Assembly: GCF_040115645.1 (NCBI RefSeq)
Contig: NC_089563.1
Span: forward strand, 3,038,001 to 3,102,000
Reading direction: 5' to 3'
DNA from: Euwallacea fornicatus
Taxonomy: Eukaryota > Arthropoda > Insecta > Coleoptera > Curculionidae
Length of the DNA stretch: 64,000 nt
A program made the translations under genes and the position numbers. Every line of letters begins with the position of its first letter. The first letter of the stretch is position 1. This document shows, one piece after another, positions 12,223 through 25,700 of this stretch. Below the pieces are notes generated by a model. It saw nothing but the letters and a program-made list of their open reading frames with translations. It was not told where the DNA came from and ran no database searches.

Positions 12223-13166
12223 TGGCGGCCCCTTGCGATTGGACCGTAAAGGACAAACGAAAATTTTTGATAGCCCTGCGCAAATATGGAGACTCAAACC
12301 TGAACGCATTTTACCACGCCCTACCGTCCAAACCTATGGATGAAATAAGAAAGATGGTTGACTATTACAAGAATCAGGCCCAATCAAAATGGTTACACAA
12401 GAGGAAAAATGCCTCTGACGACCTAAAAGTTTGGATTGACGTTCTTGTCAAATTAAGCCCTCAGCATCAAGGTTCAGTTGAAGGTATTATACCCAGAGTT
12501 TTGAAATATATTTCCCTGTATGAAAAAAGGGCGGAAGGCAGCGATATCGAATTAAGTGCGGCCTATATATATTTGTCGAAAATTTGCCAAGGGAAGCCCA
12601 GAATCGAACTTCCTGAACGAACTGGATTTTTTGTGTACCAGAATTTAGTGAACTTGGCCAAACAGCTGCAGACAGAAGACAAGCAAGATGTTGAAAGTTA
12701 TTTGAACGGGCTGCAGAATTTTGGTGACTTATTAAAGAAATCAGTAAGTATTATTTATCTCTTGTAAAGACGTAATGTTTTTAGAATTCTTCTGAGTCAC
12801 AGGTTTTAATCTCTGTTAACCTCTTCAGTCAAATAAATGCCAAATGAGATACAACTTTGCAAGCCCTAGATTGGGCACTTGTAATTTGGCAAACTGAACG
12901 CCTTTTGATCAAGTTTTGTAATAGGAGCAGTCACTAACTGATTTATTTTTCTATCAACTCATGATCGTCAGATTTGGTCATCATTACATGTTTAAACTGT
13001 AACTACGTGGTATTTTCTCTTTACTTAGGGAGGATCAGAAATAAATCCGCTGTCAATACCCGACAGGTTGCTAGAGTCGTCATCAGACAGTGACAGTACG
13101 AAACTGCAGGAATTTGCATCGTCACATAGCACCGCTTCAGCCACGAGTTATGACCACACGTCGTGA
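12223..13166 (+). CDS. SNAPC2: snRNA-activating protein complex subunit 2-like, two exons
   Basis: Small subunit of SNAPc, which binds the proximal sequence element of snRNA promoters for RNA polymerases II and III in the nucleus. The first visible exon ends at 12743 with GTAAGT in phase 0. The second runs 13029-13166 after TTACTTAG and ends in a serine-rich tail (LESSSDSDSTKL). The N-terminal part is a SANT/Myb-like stretch: W-T-KDKRKFLIALRKYG, then DEIRKMVDYYKNQA and VWIDVLVKL. A later block, YIYLSKICQGKP ... ELPERTGFF, also matches the SNAPC2 pattern IYKYLSSV ... LSAAES. Length is about 219 residues. The first exon begins right after a TTTTTAG acceptor, and the first codon would be completed by one base of an upstream exon: A plus TG gives ATG GCG. 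I could not locate that 5' exon. Family call from motif order, divergence strong. Confidence 0.72.
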
Positions 13167-13558
13167 TATTCACAGGTTAAAAAAAATGTCTACTGAAGTT
13201 GGAAGGAAACAAGCCAATAATGGTTTAAAGAGAACGCTTTATTTTGGAATGTTACGTAAAAAAACATATTCTTAGACTTGTGCGGAAGAAAAACAAACAT
13301 GGTTGGCGGTATTTCGCGTTACGCTAAGTGAGTTAAAAAATTATGGTTAATTAATGTCGGATGTAACTCAGCCGCATTTGACAAATATAAACTTAATTAT
13401 TGACTAGAATTTATTTAATCACATTTCTCCTTTTACCTAACGATGGACAAGGCGTTATTAGCTAATATATTATTATTATCATTGGTAACTATATAAATAC
13501 ACAGCAAAATAAATAACTAGCAGGCTATCATGATATTCCGGGAAGAGTTCGAGCCGAT
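13167..13558. other. Spacer after SNAPC2
   Basis: AT-rich and without coding evidence. TTTATT near 13408 (AATAAA on the minus strand) could serve the candidate gene that ends at 13559. Confidence 0.3.
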
Positions 13559-14035
13559 TCACTCAAGTGTAAATCCTTTTTTGGCCAGATTCTCACAAAA
13601 GGGAAACATTTTATTACTGACTAAAACGGCGGCTTGTGGCTCTTGTGAATCAATTTTCAATTTCAAACATGAAATTGATCGCCTTTGAGATATCTGCTGA
13701 TCGATTATTAAGCTGTCATAAATGTGTATAGAAGCCTTTAAACCTACACTTTCACTTCGAAAGTGAAAGTTCTTTAGACAACAATTTATATAAAACACGA
13801 AGAATATCGTCAATAATAATTTCCAATAAGTTATAATAACTACCCAATAAATAATCGTTTACAATAGAAACAAACACTTACAAGTATGAACAAAGAAGTT
13901 GCGTTTGTCGTTAACTTTTATCGTCTGATTTATAAAGCAGATAAAATAGGGCAAAATTAACAAAGTGTCGAAATATAGCAATGCCGGAACAGTGCTACGG
14001 AATAAATGAGAAAAACAACACGCTTTTGTACAACC
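13559..14035 (-). CDS. Possible small membrane protein, two candidate exons
   Basis: Not recognised. A minus-strand exon 14035-13882 (after a GTGATACAG acceptor, ending HT before GTAAGT) can join exon 13839-13559 (after GGGTAG) across a 42-base intron. The join keeps the frame and yields about 144 codons. It predicts two hydrophobic segments (around ALLYFDTLLILPYFICF and WKLLLTIFFVFYINCC) and a hydrophilic C terminus ending GFTLE. Two membrane segments near a chemoreceptor locus suggest a receptor relic, but the TYhhhhhQF motif is absent. The acceptors are weak, the intron is at the short limit, and the 5' end is unknown. It may be non-coding. Confidence 0.22.
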
Positions 14036-16481
14036 CTGTATCACAAATAAATAAATAAGGTTTTCCTAATGGATAATCATTAAAGAAAACGTTGCATTAG
14101 GCGCTGAATCCACGAACCTCCTGACTGGCAAAAGAAACGGATGAATTTATCCAATATATGCCTTTAACATTTCAACACCTGGAGGTTTTTTTTAATGATA
14201 ACCCTTTATATACAGACGAGTAAATAATATACATATAGGATAGAGTAATTATTATTTGGTAATGAGTCATTGGGTGCGAGTTTGGTGTTATGAAGTTTCC
14301 AGCTCACGTATTATAATTGACAAAGAGTACCCAATTCAAAATCCGAGACAACAATACTGGCTTTAGCGCGCTATACACACCTCAAACAGGAACAAACGAT
14401 GCCCAAATAATTTAAATATTAATTTATTTGGGACGCACTGCTACTTTATATAAATAGAAAAATAAGTTTTCAATTAAATTGAATATTTCTCTACTGTACT
14501 TTTTTAAGTACTCTACAGTTTGTGCTAGGGATGTGTGAGGAATTTCGTAAAGTAGATACGCTTTACAAAGTCTGGTGGAGCCTTTGGCACATGGGAATAT
14601 GATGCGATTTTTTGTTGCACTGAACATATAAGGGATTAGGTGAAGAAACTAATTTAAAAACTGATTTTTCAAGAAGAAAGTGTAACTAAATGTAAAGTTA
14701 AATTTGGGACCACTGAAGTTCAAATTCCGAAACGACACTTGAATGTGCGCGCACGCTCAAAGTGTCGTTCCTAATCACACTGGATTTTTTTTTAAACACC
14801 CGATTCCGGAAATACCAAAACGTTGAAAATTTTTAGTCAAATCGAATCGCGTTACGTTTAGTCATTTTTACATTCATATTTATGGGGGATGCTCTCCATC
14901 AACGATAACTGAAATGTTTTTGGTCCATGGATTTTAGATGGTAGGAAAACTTTAAACCTAGAAGCAATTTGTACTCACACTCAGATGACTATTGAATTTG
15001 GCGTCGAGTGAAGTGTTGTTCCGATAATACATAAACTAGCACGTCGGCATTGCTTGTCGCCTGCTCTACTTCAACAATAACCATTATAACTATTTATAGA
15101 GCTCGGGGGGCGATTTTTTATTGAAGCACTTCTTCACGCTACTTAAGCCGGCTCCACAGATACGGGATCTGGCAGGTTCAAACCCTTGAAGCGCACGCGT
15201 AACTCTGATTGATTAGTTGAAACGGTCCCAACTTATTTGAACGGTATCGCAGTACGCCGTATTAAACGTGTGATGCTTTTTTTTGTTTATAAGTTTGACA
15301 CATGCGCTTAAGTCAACACCCGCTTTTTTGACTCAAACTCTTGAAATGTCAAATGAATCAGCTCACACATAGCTATACAAGCTATACGCTTTAACGCGCT
15401 ATGCATTTGACAGTTAACCTGTAGCGCTTCGAAAAGTTCAGGATTCACGTCCCTCCCGAAGCGACTGGGCGCGTCCGAATGCTCCAATTATTTGTAATTT
15501 ATTAAATGTTTATTAAGACCATTTTTCATAAAAATAAGATTGAGATCCCTAGACGTTTAAAAGCGGCCATTCCTTGAAGTGTTTAACCTGATGATTTCGT
15601 GTCGCTTCATTCGAAACATTCTAAATTCATTGCTTTTGTATTGTCGATCTAGGGGATTTAATTCAATGTTTTAATGAATTTACATAAATGACTTGATTCG
15701 TTCGTTTTGGAAATTTGTATACAACGAAGACATCATAAGGCTTGAACGAACAGTTTCCATTGTTTGATGATAATACAGCGCGCCCTTTCAGATCTTATCT
15801 AACCTGCTGTAGGATACTATTGAATTGTTTGGGTTCACTAAAAGCGTTACTCTGTATTCATAGGTAGTAGATACAACACATGGCAACTCTCGGAGCATGG
15901 TGCCGGCGATTATAACAGTTGATAAAGCGACTTGGCAAGATCTCAGCTTACATTTGAACAGTGACAATTTATGAATTCTTATATTTAAGAGACAGGTCAG
16001 TAATGGATGGTTTATTTCATTGGCAATCTTAAAACGGTGGACGAAGGCTTAAAATTGGTAAAACTAGAGATTAAAGAAAACGAAAGACTTTTTTCCCTTG
16101 CAGTTAAACTGGAGGCCGTTATTACCCGAGCTACCAAATAGCTTCAAACTGAGGATTCAATCCCGAGTTTAAATCTGAGGCATACAACTGGTCTTAGAAA
16201 TATTTTCTCTCTTTCAGATATTTCCAAGCGTTTCCGATAACGAAAATGAATGTGGTCTCTATTTAGGAAAAAAATCGAACTCCACATTTCTACTAGAAAA
16301 GTGACTTAGAGAAATTGTTTGAAATGCTCTAAGGGTCGTAACGGGGCCGACAAGAGGCGCCGAGCCATAATAACTTTTCTACAAGCGCTTGCAACTATTA
16401 TCTCTGCAAACTTCCAAAAAGAGGCTCGATAAAACCCCGAAATTCCTCCACAGAATCGATTCCCTAGCGCCCTGTTGTGCT
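14036..16481. other. Region between the candidate gene and the HECW stop codon
   Basis: No convincing gene. An open frame 14627-14424 (minus, 67 codons, starts ATG) has no known motif and no clear splice donor. The right part, up to about 16010, should be the HECW 3' UTR. Confidence 0.4.
16011..16016 (-). terminator. Candidate polyadenylation signal of HECW
   Basis: AATAAA on the minus strand, about 465 bases after the HECW stop codon. No nearer signal of the AATAAA or ATTAAA type is visible. Confidence 0.4.
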
Positions 16482-16740
16482 CTATTCAATTCCAAACGTA
16501 TTAGTCTCTTCCACGGCTAACAACAGCTTTTCATACAGCACTTCAAACGTGGGATACGGCGGCAAATCTAACCGATTAAAACACGTGTGCGCGCGAGGGA
16601 GGCTGTTTGGTTTACCCCACTTTTCGATGCAAAATTTCCTGGAGCCGATGGAGCCTCTCAATGCCGCGAAGCCTTCAAAGGGTATACTGGAGGTGCCAGT
16701 GACGAACTGAAGCAGGCGCAGCCTTTGTTCGTTGGTAAAT
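16482..16740 (-). CDS. Hecw: HECW exon 9: HECT C-lobe with catalytic cysteine and stop
   Basis: Begins FTNEQRLRLLQFVTGTSS after a CTCTCAG acceptor. The catalytic cysteine of the thioester site (PRAHTCFNRLD) is codon 16583-16581. It ends TFGIE followed by a stop, the conserved C terminus needed for ubiquitin transfer. Confidence 0.95.
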
Positions 16741-19700
16741 CTGAGAGGAACAGAAGTTTTAGACAAATTAAAATAAACTTACGTGTATTACCTCTCAATG
16801 GCCTGCCAGAACCACACAACCACCGGATGTTGGTCGTGGTACCCTCCGCGGTACTCCGTGTTACTTCTCCAATCAGTCAGATCAATCTCAGCAGTGCCGG
16901 CTATCACTAACTCCAGCTCACGGGCGTCGAAAACACTAACCAATCGCGGGTCCACGACTTCATAGAAACCCCTTACTAGAGATTCTGTCTGACCAGCGAC
17001 TCCACGCTCCAGTCGCCATCTCACTATCCTCTCCAAATATTCCTATGCAATCCAATTTTATTACATTCAATAAGATAAATCATTCAAAAACTTTTACCTT
17101 TTTGTTCTTCTCGGTTACCGGCACGTTTCGGCCACCAGGTTTTAATTCTCTTTCCTTAACTTGCCCAAAAACCTCCTCGGTTACGGCGAAGGTGAGCTCC
17201 AGCTCACCCTGCACCGACACATCGTGCTCCTTGATCCATTGCAGCGACTGGTGGAATTCGAAGTCTAGACTTTCCAAATCAGACAGTGCTACCGGGAGTC
17301 TGAGCAAAGCCTTGTAAAAGGGTCGTGTGAAGAATGCGTCTAAGAGGTACTGGTGGACAAGGGCGAGACCCAGCACCCTCCCACTAAATCGGAACCTAAA
17401 AAAAGAAGGGAAATTGATACCTACGCTGTTTTAAAAAGTATGCAGTGAAAGGGAACATGTATCACATTAAGGATTGTGTTCTCAAATCGAGGAGTTAGTG
17501 CAGATGATTTCACATGTAGGAAAAATATTCACGGTAGTTCGACAAAATTTCATGTGCCTTTCTCCGTGAACGCTCGTACAATTTTGTGACAATGCCCGTG
17601 ACACTCACCTAATAGTTTTTAAAACTGGGATCATCAATGAGTATGTTCAGTTTCCCAGATTCGAGGAGAACGTAATTATTTTTATTTCTGGCGAGTTAAG
17701 GGCCAAATCGTAATAGGAATCGCAGTCTTATCAGGAGATTAATTGCTATGAAACCACAAAATTAGCTCGAGTTTCACGTAGGTGTTAAAGATCGAGACAC
17801 AGATTGATGGTCGCGCTTTAGGCATATTACTCGAGAGCTCGCGCAGCATTTTTGTAGGTGACGGAAACATCTCCTGATCTCCACACGGTTTTTCATTGAA
17901 TTCAAAGGTATTCTCGGGGGTTCATGGAAATTCGTTTTTGCCAATCGTTTCCAAAACCGTAAATATGGAACCTTGTAAACTGTTTCGTGCCATTTACTAA
18001 GGACTTTGCTACAAGCGTGCAGCGAAGTGCCATTTACGCAGCTGAAACGAGTACTTTGCCTTCACTTTACGTTTTTTTTCGTAAGGAATTTAATTAAGAG
18101 ATCAGGCAATAAAATAAACGAATGAAAACTTACCAGTCGTGATAATTATCGACAAAGGCGGACATGGGCGAGATCTGGACTGTGTAGGTATCGTTGGCGG
18201 AATATTCGAAGAGACCGTAGTAGGGGTTAAACAGTTCCCTGGATAACAGGAAGAAAAATTCCCGTGACGGGCCACCATAGTCGAGACCTTCCTCGTTATC
18301 CCACACGATGCACAATTTTCCTTTCTGGAGCTCCTTTTTATTGGCAGACATGATCCGGCGGAAGGCGTCTTCCAAGAGATGATCCCTTCGGATGTGCAAC
18401 CTAGAACAGAAACGGCACGGTTTTATATATATATTTTTTAACAAAGTAGGGTCATTTTTGTTAAATCAGGTTTAGGTTAATTATTTAGATTTTCATTACA
18501 ACCGGGCAAGAGTTTTTTTTTATGGTATCCGCATTACACATAACAGTCGAAATCTTAATGTAAACTTACTTAAACTTCCCGGGTCCCTGCCCATACCCTT
18601 TGCTCTCCAGCTTCCTGTAGAAATTACGCAACTTGGCCTCAAAATCCCTCTTGTGCGGAGCGGGTACTCGATGCCTACCCATGCCTGGTGAGGCGATGGG
18701 AGAAGGTTGGGGAGACCCCCGGGGACTTCGGCCATTACTGCTAGCTGTTCTCGTTTCCATGGCTGGAACATATGACATAATCTCCTGCTCGAACAGGCTG
18801 AAACAACGAAGACGCTTATCAACTTGTAATGTCATAAGTTAATGCTAGGGTGAATCAAATACGAAACGGAATTCCTCTCGTGTGGCTAGTAGGGCATCGG
18901 GAAAGAGCTCGTGCGTCTGAAGGTTATAGATAGAGATATCACACAAGACCACGTTCACACTGCTTATTCTCCGAAGGTGGCGTTTTTAGTCGGCATCACC
19001 AAGAGTGAGCACAAAGTACGCCCTCAGGTTGCACAACGCGTTATTGTAGAAGTGCTTACATGCGAAGGTAAAAAATCGGCGGAAACCTTTCAAAGACTTA
19101 AAGCGCAGTGCGGAGAGGCCAGCGTAAAGAGAACCCAAACGTATGAATGGTATAAGAAATTTTGGGAAGGACGAGCCCCGTGCTCGCCGCCATCAGACCA
19201 GTGTGTCTTTCGGGATGTCAAAGGGCGTTTGTACATCGAATTTCTCCATGAACGTTAACGCAGCTTACCATTGTGAGCACTGGCTGAGACGAAATTCTGA
19301 TTCACGACAATGCCCATCAACACACACACACGCAATTTGACTAGGGACAAGTTCACTGGCTAATATTGGAACACCTTCTCTACGGTCTAGACACATCCCC
19401 ATGTGATTATCACATTTTGGCCCGTTGAATGAGGCACTGGGAGGAGAACTATTCGACGACGATGCAGTTGTTGAAGGTCTTGTGCACAATTGATTGCAAA
19501 AACACGCCCCGCTTCTTTGTACGATAACCGCATCGAATACGATTGGAAAAATTTAATCTTAAATTAGGAGAATATGTAGAACATAACGTGCATCTTTCAC
19601 TTTTGGATCTTGTTCCAGTACATTGTTAAAAAAACCATTCTGGGACGTATTTGGTTCACCCGCTTATGATAATTAGTAGCGAGAAGGTTCCGGATTAGCG

Positions 19701-22700
19701 ATAAGAGCATTCGAAGACGGTACTAAAGCATATGAAAATTCAATGCGGTCACCAGAACTAATTTAATGACATCCAGTAGCCATTTTGTTGATATTGTTTC
19801 GAAGCGCCCTACTTCACGCATGCGGCAATTGGCGAGCAGTTGGGGTTCTCGACGGAACAGTCAGTGTCGAAGGTCTAAGGGAAATCACCATTTTTCGATA
19901 ATCTACGTATCAAACGGCCAATCAGAACCAGTGCCCTGAACCAGATAGGTACCAACTAGTTCAAAATGGTTCAAAAACGAACGCGTCTCATTTGGAGTGC
20001 ATTGATTGTACCGTCTAATAAGTGCACGATTAACTCGTAAAAAGTGTTAGAACGGTACTCGTTTCTTCATTGCGGATGTTCCTGACAGTTCGTAAATTAG
20101 TTTGCCTCTATTAGAACGAATCTAGCTCTCATGAATAATGTTGACATGGAATAATTATTGTTCTGCAACAGTGCAACTTCTTGATATTTCAAAGTAATGC
20201 GTGAATTAGGGGATTCAGTTTACAGCTACAGTATCTGTTATAATAACACCGGGGATAAATCAAAGTTTGAGGCTTCCAATTTCGCCTTTCTTTATTTCCT
20301 AAATAGTGCGCAGTTCCGTCGACTTAATTAAATTTTAATTTATCGCTTGGCCCCGCACCAAGCGCTGAAAAGTCCGCTCGGACCCGCTCATTTGGACGTG
20401 TGAGGAAATAGACGTGAGACTGCACCGAGGGTTTTGGACATAGTTTTTTTTTTTTTTTGCTCAAGAATGGCAAAGCCTTTCCCTTGATTGATTGCCCAAG
20501 CAATGCGGCAATAGAATTGTTTAATTAAGTCCATGCCACATTAGTCCAAGACGCATAACGAGGAGCAAAGCGACGGGTTTGCCACGGGTGTGAATCTCAT
20601 GAGTCGTGATTATGCGGTCACGCTTTTACGCCACGTATATTACTGTGATAACAAATTAAGGTGAGTTTATTTGCACAATAAAAAGTCTTTATTTATCCTC
20701 TGAGATAAATTCCGTCGTTTCCTCGTCCGACACAATGCACCTATGCCTCCGTTTTTTCTAATTCTCGAAAGGGTCCGCGAAGTTTTTTTTCCGGGACGGC
20801 CTTCAATGCTTTCTTCGATTCGTTGATGTATCTCTTTCACGGCTAGAAGTCGAACGGTGCTAAATCGGGCGAATGCGCCGGATTTGTAAAACGGTATGGG
20901 TGGAGTTTTTGGCAAAACGTTCTCGAAGAACCAATGCGGTGCGCATTATCGTGGTGCAAAAATCGAGAATTGTCTGCCCGTAATTGTGGCCCCTCGAGGC
21001 GAATGGCTTCACGCAAACGACGCATAACGTTCAAGTAATATTCCTTGTTAGCATGGCCCGGCGGAAGAAATTCACAATGCACGAAACCGCGATAATCGAG
21101 AAAAAACTGTCAATACGATCTTGATTTTTCCACGATTTTGGCGAGGTTCCTTCGGTTTTTGGCACCTTTGGCACGATATTTGTTCGACTGGTTGGTTGTT
21201 TCCCGGATAGCGTGCACAGATCCAAGTCTCATCTTCCGTAATGGTGTGTTTCATACCGTCCTGGTAGTCAGAAATCGTTGTTTGACAGGTTTGAATGCGA
21301 AGCTTTTTCCAAAAATTTGGGGGTTTTCGGAACCAATCGAGGTTTAACGCGTTTGTGACACAAAATATCTCGTAAAATGGTGAGGGTCGATCCAAATCGA
21401 TATCAATCGTGGCATCAGCAAGGTCTCTGATTGTCAATGAACGATTTTGGACTGTAGAATCTTCGTTTTCCTTGACGTGGCTTTCATCGGTAGATGGTGA
21501 CGATCGTCAGGGGCGCTGTTCTTCTTGAACTCCTTCTCGGTCTTCTTCAAAGTCTCTGTACCATTTGTGAAATTTGTTCGCGATGTCGCCGTATCACCAA
21601 AGGCCTCCTACAACGTCCTCAACGTTTCCGCGGTGGAATACTTATTCAAAATCAGGAACGATAAAAATCAACAAACTCACTTTTGTGAGTTTAGAAGAAC
21701 ACGCGCGTTTTTGTAGAGCTTTGAAGCAATTGAATATATTCATATGGAACTATGCATAGATGTCATAAAGAGTGTTACCAACCTACAAAAATATATCGCC
21801 ATAAATGTATAGTACCTGCGAGGTTTAAATGAAAAATTTACTTCGATTTTTTTATCACAGTAGGACATACAGGGTGTCCAATACTCGACTTTTAACGTGG
21901 TTATCTCGGAAACCGTAGGAGGTAGAGTCGGTTACATAGAAGCAAAGTTGTGTCTGTGAGAGGAGCACTTTACCTTTTATTTATTTATTCATTTTTTAAT
22001 ATCGATTACTTTATTATTATATCCGGAAAATCCAATTCTGTTTTTTGCTTTAACTTAGGTAGAAACATCAAAATAGAGAAGGCTTCCTTAAAGCACTTTC
22101 TCCCGCATTACAACATGAAATTGGTTTTTCGAAAATACGAAGTTTCTTTTTTTCAACATCGTCATCAGTTTTTTTTCCCAAATTGGAAACTGTCCATTTA
22201 TTTACGAATTCGTCTAGGGGCTGATAATTGAAAGATAACCGTGCATTACTTGCCCATTTGCGATGTCTAGATCAAAAAAATCATTTATTTATTTTATTAC
22301 TTGGTATTTATTTTTGTTATTTGTTTTTGTTAATTTCGGAAAGTAAAAAAAGTGTTTTTCTAGAAAATTGCGTTATTAATTCTTTTAGTACTTAATCAGT
22401 AGCATTATCAGCCTGTACACGATCAATTCGGAAATGTTCTTTGGATGTGCGGACGATCAGAATGTTTAACTTAAAAATTCTGACAATGGCCACTTTTGAT
22501 CTAGACGCCGCAAATGGGCAAGTGTGACGCACGTTTTTTTCTTCAATTATCGATGGCCAGCCGAATTTGTAAAAAAACCGATCCAGTCCCCATTTGGAAA
22601 AAGAAGTTGATGATGGTGTTGGAAAACCGAAACGTCGCATCTTCGAAAAGTATCTTCACGTTGTGGTATGTACCTAATTTAAGGCACAAAAAAAGGATGG

Positions 22701-25700
22701 TTTTTTTCCGGAAATAATAGATTTTTTTTTTTTTTATTTAAGAGGCAAAGCGCTCCTCTCGCCAAGACACAACTGAGGCTCCGTTTGACCGACCGCCTTT
22801 CTCCTACGGTTTCCGAGACCCCCGCGTTGCGAGTCGCACGAGGGACACCCCGTACACGGTCCGCCATAAAATAATGGAGAATACGTGGAAAAATTCAAAT
22901 TATTTCAACTTTAATCAACGTGGAATGCATCTGCGGCCTTGCGACTGACTAATCAGATTGTACATTTAATGCAAAATATGAAAGAAAAAAAAATGGCGTG
23001 TTCGAGCAATAACAATTACGAACATTGCAACTTTTTGACATAATTAATACTTTTAAACCCAGATCTGGGGTGAAAGAATGCCGATTCTAATTAACTAATC
23101 CGATAATTGCGTGCGCTAGGGATGGGCAAATTTTTTCGACCGGCGCTGATGATTACCGATTATGAAAGTAAGGATGTTAATAACTTGCAGCTTAAGAGAA
23201 ACTGGCACCGGAAAGTCCAAATACAAATAATGAAAGCCTAACAAAACAAAAAGTTCCCACAAAACGAAGACAATAAACTCAATTAATTCCCTGGCTCGAT
23301 TTAATCGATTCGAGTAATGCCCGTGGTGATGAGAGGGAGCCTGAAGAAAGGCGGGAGATGCGGAATGTTAACTGCACTTTACCGGCCGGTATGGTACCAG
23401 GGCAAACTAGACCATTTGAATAGCGATTAAAAAATGCAACACGCCTCCCCCTTGAGGGCACGGAGTCCTTCGGAGTGTATAAATTGTTAAAATATGCCCA
23501 CCATTAACCTCGAGGCGAACGATCTTTCGTGTGTATGTGCACCGCTCCGTATAATTAAAATTGTATCATCATTTGGGAATATTTTCGAACATCATGATCG
23601 AGTTATGATGAGGTGAATATGGACTGGATCAGATTTGGATTAGGTAATTGATTTTTGCCTCTCACGCGACCCTTTCGGAGGGGACCTCGCGGACTGTTAT
23701 AATTTAACAATGGCAAAGATAAACAGCTGAAAACGAACAAACTAGCAATTACGTACGTTTCCTCCTCCAAGACATGTATAGATTTATAGTAACCAGCACA
23801 TCTCCTGCTAAGAACGTAAGCGCTTAATTTTAGCCTATTTCATGGTGGTTGGTTATTAGCAATTTAATGTATTTAATTGGCTTTCCTTAAGGTAATTGGA
23901 GTGGAAGTCGTATTTCTGTTTTACGAGATTGATTTACAGAAAAAAGCACGCCAGACAAATAACAACGTTTTAATGCGTTATCGAGCAGCGCTAATGACGC
24001 CCGATATTTGCTCGATTTTAAGCAGTAAAAGCACTTCGATCGTTAAAACTCCGTTCGAGCTATCGCATTTTTATCTATATTTTTGGGCCGAGGCAATTTC
24101 GAAAACAATACACACACGGGCTGGCAAATATTTATTCGCCGATAGAGTACCAAAGGCAACGGGGCTCGACCCCCCCCCCCTCCCCCTCCTCCTCCCCCTC
24201 CCGCACACGGTGGTTCTCTCGGTAATTTGGGAAAGAAGTATCATAGGTGCGTATGATAGTGTCAATCAAGCCGATGACCATGGTCTGTTTTGGGCGGGGT
24301 TCGGCCACTCCGTCGTGAGGCCACTGCGGAACGTCCGCGTTCCATCAACGAAAGAAGTGCGGGCAAATACACCCAAACGATTCCTGGACATTGACGCACG
24401 GGCATATCTGGTCTTCGCATTAAATTGATACGCTTCATTTAGCCGCAATTAGGAACTTTCCTGTCCGATAAAATCTGAAAATGCACAATCTATTTCTTTC
24501 CAAAGAAAGTAATTTTGAGATAAGCCGAAGGAAAGTGTGACGCGTGACTTTGTAATAATTTCGCCGCTTACAGCGCGAACTTGTCGTTTCCAAATTCAGC
24601 CACTGCGCCGACTCGTCAGGCGTTGGTTTAAGCGTTAAAAAAAAACTTATACACAGAGTGTTTCGTATTAGGAGGCCAATCCGCCAACCGAAGATTCCTT
24701 ACGCGACAACAATTAGGCTTTCCCTTATGGCGCTTTTTCGAGCTTTATGTCCGTCACATAGGACGTCGAAGTTAACAAAAGAAAGTTAGTTCTGTGAGTA
24801 ACTTGGAGGTTCCTTAACATAATTTAATGACGTTTTTCAGTCGCGCATAGTTTGATCGAGCGCATATTTCCTACGATTTGGATAAAAAAATTGGAGAAAC
24901 AAGGGGAAAAATGGGGGATCACATACACGCTTCTCCCCAAAATTTTTTTTCTGCGCAGGCCAACGGCGCATTTGCCCAGTTATTCAAATGAGTTGTTTCT
25001 TCATCTAGATTTCCTCGTGTTTGCGAAATTTCCATTTGCAGCTGACCTCACAAGATTTTTCAGCTTATTGCCCCCGATACGTGGTTTCCATAATTTTTTC
25101 ATTTACTGTAAGAACGTAGTTCCAAAACGCACATGGTCGCCGTTTTAGAACTTGGTGTACGTTACAGTGACTAATGTCTCGACTTTCGAGTTGAAAGCAA
25201 CCGTTCCCGTACTGATGCCCGGATTGTTATGGACGATCTGTAAAATTTCGACTTCCTGGTGTGGTTCGCCAAATAAATGGATAATGGAAGCCACGTATTG
25301 CTGCCACTTTGCCTATAACTTGGGTAAAAAAAATTTAAACCAAAGAAGGGAAACAGAGTGAGATCATGGACACGTTATCGCCTCAACTTTTTTTTGCGCA
25401 CGCCTCAACATTTTTCAAAAACCTTCGATATTGCTCGCCATTAAGCCTTTATGGAAGAATGCAATGTCCAATAAGAAGACCGTCGCCCATAATTCTCAGT
25501 TGAACATTGCGAAAAAATTACAAAGCATGCTGATTCCTTGCAGCCATGGTTAGCGACATTTCGGGTTAACATATTTCCAAAACAAAAAATTTAAAAAAAA
25601 AAACATAAAATCCGAGATATTATTTCTATTTCTGAAAATCGAAATTTTCGTTGAGACATGTAGACAATCGGGAAATTCCCCAAAACACATATCCTCCTTT

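Noticed and set aside
15160..15200. GGTTCAAACCC resembling a tRNA T-arm
   Set aside because: No acceptor stem, D-arm or anticodon arm at the right distance.
16477..17317. Plus-strand open frames over 16477-17317
   Set aside because: They are antisense shadows of HECW exons 7-9, whose minus-strand reading is unmistakable.
23877..24428. 183-codon plus-strand open frame in the HECW intron
   Set aside because: Starts with TTG, runs through a homopyrimidine tract, shows no family motif and has low-complexity composition.
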